Source: an uncultured Oscillospiraceae bacterium (lineage in GTDB: Bacteria > Bacillota > Clostridia > Oscillospirales > Oscillospiraceae). From it: a stretch of 10,244 bases of DNA. The notes beneath the pieces are model-generated. The model worked only from the letters and a program-made list of their open reading frames with translations, was not told where the DNA came from and made no database searches. Of this stretch, positions 1 to 6,581 are shown piece after piece (the stretch's first letter is position 1; each line of letters starts with the position of its first letter). A program made the translations under genes and the position numbers. The stretch lies in NCBI GenBank assembly GCA_910588105.1, contig CAJUQD010000079.1:1-10244 (forward strand), read 5' to 3'.

Positions 1-2
1 CG

Positions 3-965
3 GCGGGCTATGCCTACCGCTATCTGTTTGAACGGATCAACGCCGAGTGGGGAGATGCGGGGATTGAAGGCTTCTTCATCATCAACGCCGACAATGTACT
101 TTCTCCCGGCTACCTCTCCAAAATGAACGACGCCTTTGTGTCCGCAGGCGGGGAACACGTCATCACTTCCTACCGCAACTCCCGCAACTTCGGCAGCAAC
201 TATATGTCCTGCCTGTACGGTATCTACTTCATCTCCGCCTGCCGCTTTGAGGCCCGGGGGCGCACGGTGTGCGGGTGCAGTACCCGGGTATCAGGCACCG
301 GATATCTGTTCCCGCCCCGGCTGGTGGAAAGCGGCTGGGAGTACGTCACCCTCACTGAGGACTGGGAGTTCACCGCCGACCAGCTGGCCCAGGGGAGCAA
401 GGTGCTTTACTGCGACGAGGCGGAGTTCTTTGACGAGCAGCCCCTCACTATGAAGGTGATGCTCCGCCAGCGGCTGCGTTGGGCCCGAGGGCACATGATC
501 GTCTTTTTCACCCGGTTCCGGGCGCTGATGAAAAGCCTGTTTTCCCGGGAAAACGGACTGGATGGGAAGAAACGGTTTTCTGTGTTCGATATTTCCGCCA
601 GTATTCTGCCGTTAGGCGTAATCAGCGTGGTCCTGTTGCTGGTCCAGCTGGGGGGGATTGCGCTGTGCCCCCTGTTCGGGTACGATGCGGGGCGGGTTTG
701 GCAGATCTACGGGCTGATCTCCCTGGCGCTGTTTACACTGTCCTATGCGCTCACCGTGCTGGGCGCGGTGCTGCTGGTTTTTTTGGAGCGGGCGCGCATC
801 CGGGGGGTGGGAAAGGGAACGCTGGCGGCAGCGGCGGCCCTGTGGCCCCTGTTCCTGCTGGTGAACGTATTTTTGGACGTGGCCGCGCTGTTCCTCCGGG
901 ACCTGGAGTGGAAAGTGATTCCCCATGTGGGCGCGGTGAACAACGCAAAAGCATCAACAAGTTGA
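3..965 (+). CDS. Processive family 2 glycosyltransferase, C-terminal part (5' end outside window)
   Basis: Membrane glycosyltransferase of the cellulose/poly-GlcNAc/hyaluronan synthase type (COG1215), which adds sugars from a nucleotide-sugar donor to a growing chain at the cytoplasmic face. The frame is open from base 3, upstream of the first ATG at 123, so the gene begins outside the window. Visible motifs in order: INADN (the DxD-like metal/UDP site, about 81-95), GTGYLF (acceptor region, about 297-314), TED (354-362, catalytic base) and QRLRW (468-482, the QxxRW signature of processive enzymes). About three hydrophobic segments follow (roughly 590-680, 700-780 and 815-895). It ends in a W-K-V-I-P-H tail normal for the family, so the 3' end looks intact. 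The polymer made cannot be told from this part. No strong terminator follows; the next element is a foldback repeat. Confidence 0.88.
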   Translation, partial: AGYAYRYLFERINAEWGDAGIEGFFIINADNVLSPGYLSKMNDAFVSAGGEHVITSYRNSRNFGSNYMSCLYGIYFISACRFEARGRTVCGCSTRVSGTGYLFPPRLVESGWEYVTLTEDWEFTADQLAQGSKVLYCDEAEFFDEQPLTMKVMLRQRLRWARGHMIVFFTRFRALMKSLFSRENGLDGKKRFSVFDISASILPLGVISVVLLLVQLGGIALCPLFGYDAGRVWQIYGLISLALFTLSYALTVLGAVLLVFLERARIRGVGKGTLAAAAALWPLFLLVNVFLDVAALFLRDLEWKVIPHVGAVNNAKASTS

Positions 966-1015
966 TTGCTAAGTAAAATTTATCGTCAATAACAACCAGG
1001 AATTGGACTTCTGGC

Positions 1016-1182
1016 TTAGGCGCCGTTTGAAAATTGGCAATATGCCCGACGGCAAGGAATTTTTTCGCCGGGCAAGGCGATTTGGCGCAGAAATACTTTG
1101 TGTATTTCAAGGCAAAGCAACGCGGCTCGGCGGAAAAAGGCCCGCCGATTGGGCGTGTTGACAATTTTCAAACAAGCCCTAA
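1016..1182. repeat. Foldback MITE-like repeat, copy A
   Basis: A 167-bp element that recurs at 6414-6580 in the same orientation, with about nine differences by eye. It starts TTAGGCGCCGTTTGAAAATTG and ends with the inverted counterpart CAATTTTCAAAC...CCCTAA; the roughly 32-bp termini match imperfectly (about 25 positions). The element is a weak palindrome along its whole length: the central hairpin GAAATAC-TTTGT-GTATTTC (1090-1108) sits exactly at the midpoint. It is too short to encode a transposase, so it is best read as a non-autonomous mobile or palindromic intergenic repeat. A consensus-like TTGACA lies in its right end (1158-1163). I see no certain target-site duplication. Confidence 0.8.
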
Positions 1183-1212
1183 ACAGCACTTTAAAAAATT
1201 CGTTAGAATACA

Positions 1213-1244
1213 GGGTGTGCTGACAAGTTTCAAGCAGGCCCTAA
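1213..1244. repeat. Lone, diverged right end of the same foldback repeat
   Basis: The 32 bases ending in CAGGCCCTAA match the right terminus of copy A (1151-1182) at all but about five positions, including TGACAA, TTTCAA and GCCCTAA. No matching left end lies between 1183 and 1213, so this is a remnant of an older copy or an outer end into which copy A was nested. It abuts the ribosome binding site of the GH3 gene. Confidence 0.6.
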
Positions 1245-1247
1245 TTT

Positions 1248-1254
1248 AGGAGGG
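1248..1254 (+). promoter_or_regulatory. Ribosome binding site for GTG start of the GH3 gene
   Basis: AGGAGGG lies six bases before the GTG at 1261. It fixes a non-ATG start for the long open frame; the encoded lysine-rich N-terminus followed by a membrane helix also fits a true start here. Confidence 0.75.
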
Positions 1255-1260
1255 TTTTCC

Positions 1261-4200
1261 GTGGCGAAAGAAAAAGGCAACAAGAAAAAGCTGAGCGCGA
1301 AGGCGTTTACCGCCATCGTTGCGCCCCTGCTGGCAATTCTTCTGGCGTTTTCCATCGTGCTGTCCGTGGTGACCACCTCCCGGTTTGACCTGGTTCTCCG
1401 GGACATCTTCGGCGAGACTGATTTCAGCAAGGGCGGCGCGGGCCATGATATCGATGCCAACTACTACACCCGGGATATCGCCGACTCCAAAGAGCTCCAG
1501 GCCGCCGAGCAGGCCTACGCCCGCAGGGCGGGGGCGGAGGGCTTTGTGCTCCTCTACAATCGGACGGAGGGCGGCGGGGGGCTGCCTGTGGCGGCGGGTT
1601 CCAAGCTGAGCCTGTTCTCCTCCTCCTCGGTGGATCTGTTGGCCGGCGGCACCGGCTCCGGCGTGTCCACCATCTCCAGCGATATGCGCACCGCCCTTAC
1701 CGAGCAGGGCTTTGCCGTCAACGAGGCGCTGTGGAAGTTTTACAGCGACAACCATGGGACATACACCCGGGGCGGCGGCTCCATCATGTACGGCGGCGCG
1801 GAGGACTGGACCATCAAGGAGGCACCCGTTTCCGCCATCCCCGACAGCGCCAAGAGCGAGGCGGAGGGCACCATCCCCGTGTTTTTCCTGGCCCGCACCG
1901 GCGGCGAGGGCCGGGACCTGGGCCGCTACATGGGCGAGTGGACCAATGTGGCCGAGGACAAGGATAAGCATTACCTGGAGCCTAACTCCGTGGAACTGGA
2001 GGTCATTCAGTACCTCAACGATACCTTCGACAATGTGATCCTGGTGGTCAACACCAACAACGCCTTCGAGCTGGGCTGGGTGGCCGACTACCCCAACATC
2101 AGCGCGGTGCTGTGGGCCCCCGGCGCCGGGGGTGATACCTGCCGTTCCATCGCCGATGTGCTCAGCGGCAATATCAACCCCTCCGGCCATCTGGTGGACA
2201 CCTTCGCTTACGATGCGTTCTCCTCCCCCGCTATGCAGAATATGGGGGATATGATGCTGGTCAACGGCGGGCAGGACGTGGAGGCCGCCGTGTTCTATGA
2301 CGAGGGAATCTACGTGGGCTATAAGTACTATGAGACCCGCTACTTCGACAAGGCTTTGAGCCAGGGCAATGCCGGGGAGTACGACTACGCCGCCACGGTG
2401 CAGTACCCCTTTGGCTACGGCATCTCCTATACCACCTTTGCGTGGTCGGACTTTGAGATGGGACAAATGGACGCCGACGGCAATATTGAACTCAGCGTAA
2501 CCGTGAAGAACACCGGCGCGGTCACTGGCCGGGATGTGGTGCAGGTTTACCTCAATGCGCCCTACACGGATTACGACAAGGCCAACCACATTGAGAAGTC
2601 CGCCGTCACCCTGGTGGGCTTTGAAAAGACTGGGGAGCTCCAACCGGGCCAGTCCGAGACCGTCACCGTCACCGTCAACCGCAAGGACTTTATCTCCTAC
2701 GACGATGTGAACGCCAAAACCTATATCCTGGAGGCGGGGGATTACCTGCTTACCGCAGCGGAGAACGCCCACGCCGCCGCCGACAACTTCCTGGCTTACA
2801 ATGGGCAGAATGTTGAGCCTCTGTTCGGCGGGGCGGACGCCTCCTTCGTAGGCAAGTGGACGTACTCCTTCAGCCAGAACGGCGGCGTGGACAACGAGAC
2901 CTACGCCAAATCCCTCACCGGCGTGGACGTAACCAACCAGTTTGACCACGCAGTGTACGATGAGCTCACCCCCCGGGACCAATACCTCACCCGGCAAGAC
3001 TGGGTTGGCACCTTCCCCCAGACCCACGGCGATCAGGACAGCCGGCGGCAGAGCCCGTTCAGTGAAAAGAATGGGTTCACTTGGGAAGTGGAGGTGTCCG
3101 ATACCATTCGGGACGCCATCAAGGCCAAGGGCGTGGGCGCGTCCATGAACCCCATGACCGAGGAGGAGGCCGCCGCCATGGCGGGCCAGTATGGGCAGAA
3201 GGGTGACCTGGAGCTCATCGACTTCCGAGGCCGGGGTTATGACGAGGTGGAGGCCGAGGGCGGCTGGGACGCCCTCATCGACCAGATGGACGTAAGCGAG
3301 CTGGAGGCCATCATCCGCAACGGCGGCTACCAGACTCTGGGCTCCGCCAACATCGCCAAGCCCCGCGCCATCGACTACGACGGCCCCTCCGGGCTCAACG
3401 AGGGCGGCATTACCCACGAGCCATACTCCATCACCTACCCCTGTGCTACCAACCTGGCCGCCAGCTGGGACCGGCAGAATTCCTATCTCCACGGCTATTA
3501 CGTGGGTGAGGACGCCCTGGCCGCCGATGGCAACTGGGGAAATCACCAGTATGTGGGCCTGATCACCGGCTGGTACGCCCCCGCCATGAACATCCACCGC
3601 ACGCCGTTCGCCGGGCGCAACTTCGAGTACTATTCTGAGGACGGCTTCATCTCCGGCGAGTTCGCCCGGGAGGCGTCGGTGGCTTGCTCTGAAAAGGGAG
3701 TATACGCTTACATCAAGCATTTCGCCCTCAACGACCAGGAGGATCACCGCAGCCACGTGGCCACCTTCTCCAACGAGCAGGCCATTCGGGAGATCTACCT
3801 CAAGCCCTTCCAGACCTGCATTGAGGAGCGGGGAACCACCCCCATCAAAGTGCAGGAGTACAACGCAGACTCCAAGTCCTACACCGAAAAAGAGGTGGAG
3901 ATCCCTGCCGTCATGGCGGTCATGTCCTCCTTCAACCGCATCGGCTGCACCTGGGCGGGGGGCAACTACAACCTGCTCACCGGGGTGCTGCGCAATGAAT
4001 GGGGCTTTGACGGCACCATCATCACCGACTACGACGGCGGCGGCGTCATGGACACCGAGCAGTGCGTCCGGGCCGGGGGCGATTTGAAACTGACGGGCTT
4101 TGAGGTGGACGCGCCCATTGACGTGAGCAACCCCGCTTCCCAGTACTTTGCCCGTCAGGCCATTAAGCATATCCTGTATACCACGGTAAACTCCAACGCC

Positions 4201-4356
4201 ATGAACGGCATCGTCCACGGCGCCTCTGTGGGTGAGCTGCCCTTTGCCAACTACTGGTTCATTCTGATCGGCGAGGGCGTGATCGCCGCGGGTCTCATCG
4301 TATGGGGCGTGATCGCCATTGTGCGGCGGTGGAAAAAGGAGAAGGCCGGGAACTGA
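1261..4356 (+). CDS. Membrane-anchored, domain-swapped glycoside hydrolase family 3 enzyme (beta-glucosidase-like)
   Basis: Retaining exo-glycosidase of family GH3, 1031 aa from a GTG start, probably acting outside the membrane on beta-linked sugars; the exact substrate is unknown. Domain order is reversed: residues about 16-37 form a membrane helix after a lysine-rich start. Next come the GH3 C-terminal domain (about 85-395, with GGEGRDL and YPFGYGISYTTF) and an Fn3-like domain (about 405-515). A linker leads to the GH3 N-terminal (catalytic) barrel at about 610-960, and a second membrane helix (about 1000-1020) ends in RRWKKEK. In the barrel I see DGPSGL (707-712), GRNFEYYSED (785-794), KH (819-820) and the nucleophile motif ITDYDGGG with Asp923. 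The positive charges at both ends predict both termini in the cytoplasm and the enzyme as an outside loop. The swapped order is known from Butyrivibrio and Ruminococcus beta-glucosidases. It stands alone, with a hairpin 62 bases downstream. Confidence 0.92.
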   Translation: MAKEKGNKKKLSAKAFTAIVAPLLAILLAFSIVLSVVTTSRFDLVLRDIFGETDFSKGGAGHDIDANYYTRDIADSKELQAAEQAYARRAGAEGFVLLYNRTEGGGGLPVAAGSKLSLFSSSSVDLLAGGTGSGVSTISSDMRTALTEQGFAVNEALWKFYSDNHGTYTRGGGSIMYGGAEDWTIKEAPVSAIPDSAKSEAEGTIPVFFLARTGGEGRDLGRYMGEWTNVAEDKDKHYLEPNSVELEVIQYLNDTFDNVILVVNTNNAFELGWVADYPNISAVLWAPGAGGDTCRSIADVLSGNINPSGHLVDTFAYDAFSSPAMQNMGDMMLVNGGQDVEAAVFYDEGIYVGYKYYETRYFDKALSQGNAGEYDYAATVQYPFGYGISYTTFAWSDFEMGQMDADGNIELSVTVKNTGAVTGRDVVQVYLNAPYTDYDKANHIEKSAVTLVGFEKTGELQPGQSETVTVTVNRKDFISYDDVNAKTYILEAGDYLLTAAENAHAAADNFLAYNGQNVEPLFGGADASFVGKWTYSFSQNGGVDNETYAKSLTGVDVTNQFDHAVYDELTPRDQYLTRQDWVGTFPQTHGDQDSRRQSPFSEKNGFTWEVEVSDTIRDAIKAKGVGASMNPMTEEEAAAMAGQYGQKGDLELIDFRGRGYDEVEAEGGWDALIDQMDVSELEAIIRNGGYQTLGSANIAKPRAIDYDGPSGLNEGGITHEPYSITYPCATNLAASWDRQNSYLHGYYVGEDALAADGNWGNHQYVGLITGWYAPAMNIHRTPFAGRNFEYYSEDGFISGEFAREASVACSEKGVYAYIKHFALNDQEDHRSHVATFSNEQAIREIYLKPFQTCIEERGTTPIKVQEYNADSKSYTEKEVEIPAVMAVMSSFNRIGCTWAGGNYNLLTGVLRNEWGFDGTIITDYDGGGVMDTEQCVRAGGDLKLTGFEVDAPIDVSNPASQYFARQAIKHILYTTVNSNAMNGIVHGASVGELPFANYWFILIGEGVIAAGLIVWGVIAIVRRWKKEKAGN

Positions 4357-4417
4357 CCGCGCCTAGGTGACACAAAGAGAACGCCGGAGCTTCGGTGATT
4401 CTATAAATCCTCATTCA

Positions 4418-4453
4418 GCAGCGGCCGAACCCCTTTCGGGGTTCGGCCGCTGC
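4418..4453 (+). terminator. Perfect 16-bp hairpin downstream of the GH3 gene
   Basis: The arms GCAGCGGCCGAACCCC and GGGGTTCGGCCGCTGC pair completely around a TTTC loop. There is no T-run on either side, so it is not a textbook intrinsic terminator. Its place 62 bases after the GH3 stop suggests an RNA 3'-end stabiliser or a factor-assisted terminator. Confidence 0.5.
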
Positions 4454-4559
4454 CAATTGAAATCCGGCAGACGCAGGGTGGGAATGGATGCCCTGCAACG
4501 TATTTTTCGACCTACCCAATATTGCGATGGCCGGCGGCGGGATGCGCGCCCAGTATGCC

Positions 4560-4741
4560 CGGAGATCGGCGCGGTCTATCCCTCCGGCTACGGTAATACC
4601 ATGGGCATCCCCCTGCTCCACAGCCATCTGGACGGGCCGCAGGTAAATTTCCCGGATGGCCTGTTCATTGGACCATGTTGCCACCATCCCGTTGGCAGGG
4701 CGGTTGGTCCCCCGGTCATTCAAGGCAAGGTGTTTGGCATA
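4560..4741 (-). pseudogene. Degraded fragment of a second GH3 catalytic domain
   Basis: Read on the minus strand, bases about 4741-4595 encode YAKHLALND, then VATWSNEQAIREIYL, then a P.Q...E segment. These align with KHFALND and VATFSNEQAIREIYL in the complete GH3 enzyme next door (from residue 819). Homology stops at both ends: just upstream a TAA interrupts the frame, and downstream of about 4595 the reading no longer resembles GH3. Only around 50 residues of a roughly 700-1000 aa enzyme survive. The sequence is not a copy of the neighbouring gene (many substitutions, different spacing), so it is a relic of a distinct paralogue. The remaining open frame continues to 4415 but shows no GH3 features. 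Confidence 0.75.
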
Positions 4742-4790
4742 GATTTATACCACGCTTTATCCATAACGACACATAGATTTTGAACATCGA

Positions 4791-4830
4791 AAATGCAGCG
4801 GAGGCTATGACAATCTCCGCTGCATTTTTT
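4791..4830 (-). terminator. Intrinsic terminator after the HxlR gene (possibly bidirectional)
   Basis: A 13-bp stem AAATGCAGCGGAG / CTCCGCTGCATTT around an 11-base loop lies 17 bases past the HxlR stop codon. On the plus strand it is followed by a T6 run; on the minus strand by TTTT. It therefore fits a bidirectional terminator shielding the regulator from the GH3 relic side. Confidence 0.75.
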
Positions 4831-4847
4831 GCATTATATCCTGTCAG

Positions 4848-5180
4848 TCAAATTCGATTATGCTCTCCCCATTCGCACATTCCATCCAAAATAGGCATCA
4901 AGGATTTTCCCCGCTCCGTTAAGCTGTATTCGACTTTAGGCGGAATTTGAGGGTATTCCTCCCTGTGTACCAGTTTGTCGGCTTCTAATTCTTTCAGCGT
5001 GGAACTCAATGTTTTATAGGAAATCTCCCCAATGTATTTTTTCATCTCATTGAAGCGCACAACTTTGAATTCCATCAGGGTATAGAGGATCGTCATTTTG
5101 TATTTGCCATTAATTAAAGACAAGGTGTAACTGAAACCTGTATCATTAAGGCACTCTTGCGAAATATATCGTTCGTTCAT
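4848..5180 (-). CDS. HxlR-family winged-helix transcriptional regulator
   Basis: DNA-binding regulator of 110 aa, the usual length for HxlR/YodB/HypR-type proteins, which often sense thiol-reactive, quinone or aldehyde stress. The body shows the family pattern: an INGKYKMTILYTL helix, RFNEMKKYIGEISYKTLSSTLKELE (winged HTH and recognition helix) and the wing VEYSLTERGKSLMPIL. The start at 5180 is chosen because GGAGGAAAG precedes it by 7 bases; a longer frame back to 5210 would run through that site. A cysteine at residue 10 is in the region where YodB and HypR carry their redox-active cysteine, but equivalence is inferred. It is divergent from two flavodoxin-fold genes and shares with them a dyad-containing promoter region, the common arrangement for this family. 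Confidence 0.9.
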   Translation of the reverse strand: MNERYISQECLNDTGFSYTLSLINGKYKMTILYTLMEFKVVRFNEMKKYIGEISYKTLSSTLKELEADKLVHREEYPQIPPKVEYSLTERGKSLMPILDGMCEWGEHNRI

Positions 5181-5199
5181 TGCACGCTTTCCTCCGGGT

Positions 5200-5226
5200 A
5201 AGTATCGCACCTATATGTGCGTACTT
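5200..5226. promoter_or_regulatory. Probable HxlR operator (inverted repeat)
   Basis: AAGTATCGCAC, a 6-base spacer CTATAT, then GTGCGTACTT: the arms are perfect inverted repeats apart from one bulged T. AAGTA...TACTT-type dyads are typical of HxlR-family sites. It overlaps the first two bases of the rightward -35 box and contains the likely leftward -10, so one bound dimer could repress both directions. Binding by the neighbouring regulator is inference. Confidence 0.65.
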
Positions 5227-5239
5227 GATTTTATTTCAA
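5210..5239 (-). promoter_or_regulatory. Possible promoter of the HxlR gene
   Basis: On the minus strand TTGAAA (5239-5234), an 18-base gap and TATAGG (5215-5210) precede the regulator by a short leader. The -10 box falls in the centre of the dyad, consistent with autoregulation. The -10 match is imperfect. Confidence 0.4.
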
Positions 5240-5252
5240 CCCTTGCTACAAT
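5225..5252 (+). promoter_or_regulatory. Sigma-A-type promoter for the oxidoreductase pair
   Basis: TTGATT (5225-5230), a 16-base spacer and TACAAT (5247-5252) lie about 54 bases before the first oxidoreductase start. The -35 box touches the right arm of the dyad, so occupancy by the regulator would block it. Confidence 0.55.
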
Positions 5253-5305
5253 CATACTATCAGAAGCGGGCAAAGTCAAGTCCGCAAAATTGGGAGGTAT
5301 TTTAC

Positions 5306-5851
5306 ATGAGCAAAAAAATTGTTGTTATTACCGGAAGTCCTCGAAAGAAAGGCAACAGCTTTGCCATGACAGAGGCATTTATTCAAGCGGCAGAGGCCAA
5401 AGGTCATATTGTCACCCGCTTTGATGCCGCCCTGAAAAGTGTTGGCGGTTGCCGGGCTTGCGAAACCTGCTTTCAGACTGGAAAAGCCTGTTCCTTTGAC
5501 GACGATTTCAACACGATTGCCCCCACTATCTTGGAGGCTGACGCAGTGGTTTTTTCCATGCCTGTGTATTGGTATTCCATTCCCGCACAAATCAAAGGGG
5601 TTATTGACCGCCTGTTCTCCTTTGTGGTAGGCGGGAAGGATATTGCCGGGAAAGAGTGCGCGGTTATCGCCTGCTGTGAAGAACGGGACATGTCTGTTTT
5701 TGATGGGGTTCGCGTTCCGATGGAACGCTCTGCCGCACTAATGAAGTGGAAGATGATAGGCGAAGTTCTTGTTCCCGGCGTTCTGAATGTTGGTGATATT
5801 GAAAAGACAGACGGCTGTATGCAAGCGGCAGCTCTGGCTCAAAAATTTTAA
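5306..5851 (+). CDS. Flavodoxin-fold NAD(P)H-dependent oxidoreductase with Isf-type cysteine cluster
   Basis: Cytoplasmic FMN-binding reductase of the NADPH-dependent FMN reductase / iron-sulfur flavoprotein group, 181 aa. ATG 5306 is chosen over the upstream open frame because GGGAGGT (5292-5298) precedes it and the flavodoxin fold begins at once with KIVVITGSPRKKGN, the FMN phosphate loop. About residue 50 there is CRACETCFQTGKAC, i.e. CX2CX2CX6C, which fits the CX2CX2CX4-7C 4Fe-4S motif described for archaeal Isf. It then reads MPVYWYSIPAQIKGVIDRLFSF, typical of the family. It is the first gene of a two-gene unit 14 bases from a paralogue, divergent from an HxlR regulator, which suggests induction by an electrophile or redox-active compound. 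Electron donor and substrate are unknown. Confidence 0.9.
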   Translation: MSKKIVVITGSPRKKGNSFAMTEAFIQAAEAKGHIVTRFDAALKSVGGCRACETCFQTGKACSFDDDFNTIAPTILEADAVVFSMPVYWYSIPAQIKGVIDRLFSFVVGGKDIAGKECAVIACCEERDMSVFDGVRVPMERSAALMKWKMIGEVLVPGVLNVGDIEKTDGCMQAAALAQKF

Positions 5852-5865
5852 GGGGGAAGAATATC

Positions 5866-6417
5866 ATGCCCCAAAAAATTGTCATTCTCAACGGCAGTCC
5901 TCGGAAAAAAGGCAACACTTCCGCACTGGTCAAGGCGTTTACCCAGGGGGCGGAGAGTGTCGGCCATAACGTAACCGAAGTTTTTCTGGACAGCATGAAC
6001 ATCCACGGCTGCAAAGGCTGTTTTGGTGGACACAGCGGCAGGACTTGTCCTTGTGTCCAAAGGGACGATATGGATAAAATTTATCCAGCGGTACGGGAGT
6101 GCGATGTGATCGTACTGGCCAGCCCGCTCTACTACTGGAATATGAGCGGGCAAATCAGGACTGCTGTTGACCGCCTGTTTGCGTTGGAAGAAGGGGACGG
6201 AAATCTCCTGCGCGGGCATGGAAGAGCATCTGCTCTGCTGATGGCAGCGGAAGGTCATGACTTTGAAGATGTTCTTCTTTACTACAATCACTTGATGGGG
6301 CATTTGAAGTGGAATAATCTCGGTCATGTTCTCGCCGGTGGAAACGGAGACATAGGAGATATTGAGGGGAAACCCGAAGTATCTGCCGCTTATGAATTAG
6401 GCAGATCCATAGATTAG
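5866..6417 (+). CDS. Second flavodoxin-fold oxidoreductase (paralogue), 3' end set by a repeat
   Basis: 183-aa paralogue of the preceding gene, co-transcribed with it (14-base gap containing AAGGGGGAAG as ribosome binding site). It has the same phosphate loop GSPRKKGN and the family segment SPLYYWNMSGQIRTAVDRLF. Its cysteine region is CKGCFGGHSGRTCPC: the third cysteine of the Isf pattern is missing, with CxC placed later, so a standard 4Fe-4S site is doubtful and the two enzymes may differ in cofactor. The C-terminus GDIEGKPE...AYELGRSI looks complete for the family. The final TAG (6415-6417) lies inside the left end of foldback repeat copy B, so the natural stop was probably replaced on insertion with little or no loss of protein. 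Confidence 0.88.
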   Translation: MPQKIVILNGSPRKKGNTSALVKAFTQGAESVGHNVTEVFLDSMNIHGCKGCFGGHSGRTCPCVQRDDMDKIYPAVRECDVIVLASPLYYWNMSGQIRTAVDRLFALEEGDGNLLRGHGRASALLMAAEGHDFEDVLLYYNHLMGHLKWNNLGHVLAGGNGDIGDIEGKPEVSAAYELGRSID

Positions 6418-6580
6418 GCGCCGTTTGAAAATTGGTAATATGCCCAGCGGCAAGGAATTTTTTCGCCGGGCAAGGTGATTTGGCGCAGAAATACTTTGTG
6501 TATTTCAAGGCAAAGCAACGCAGCTCGGCGGAAAAAGGCCCGCCGATTGGGCATGTCGGCAATTTTCAAACAAGCCTAGA
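6414..6580. repeat. Foldback MITE-like repeat, copy B
   Basis: Second copy of the element at 1016-1182, same orientation, 165-167 bp, with about nine substitutions and one missing C near the right end. It begins TTAGGCGCCGTTTGAAAATTG and keeps the central GAAATAC/GTATTTC hairpin unchanged. It overlaps the last bases of the upstream gene by its TTAG. TAGA occurs at both edges (6411-6414 region and 6577-6580), a possible but unproven short target duplication. Confidence 0.8.
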
Positions 6581-6581
6581 G

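Noticed and set aside
1016..1182. CRISPR array or attachment site
   Set aside because: Only two distant, single, long palindromic copies and no regularly spaced short repeats; no integrase or tRNA nearby.
1034..1249. Short open frame inside repeat copy A (and its counterpart starting at 6432 in copy B)
   Set aside because: These frames only translate the palindromic repeat; no independent ribosome binding site or homology.
1246..4218. A 990-aa open frame antisense to the GH3 gene
   Set aside because: It mirrors the codon bias of the GC-rich sense gene; its translation is Val/Gly/His-rich low-complexity sequence with no family motifs, while the sense frame has all GH3 motifs.
5180..5305. N-terminal extension of the first reductase back to 5180
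   Set aside because: It would run through the operator and promoter, and the flavodoxin fold starts right at ATG 5306 with a ribosome binding site.
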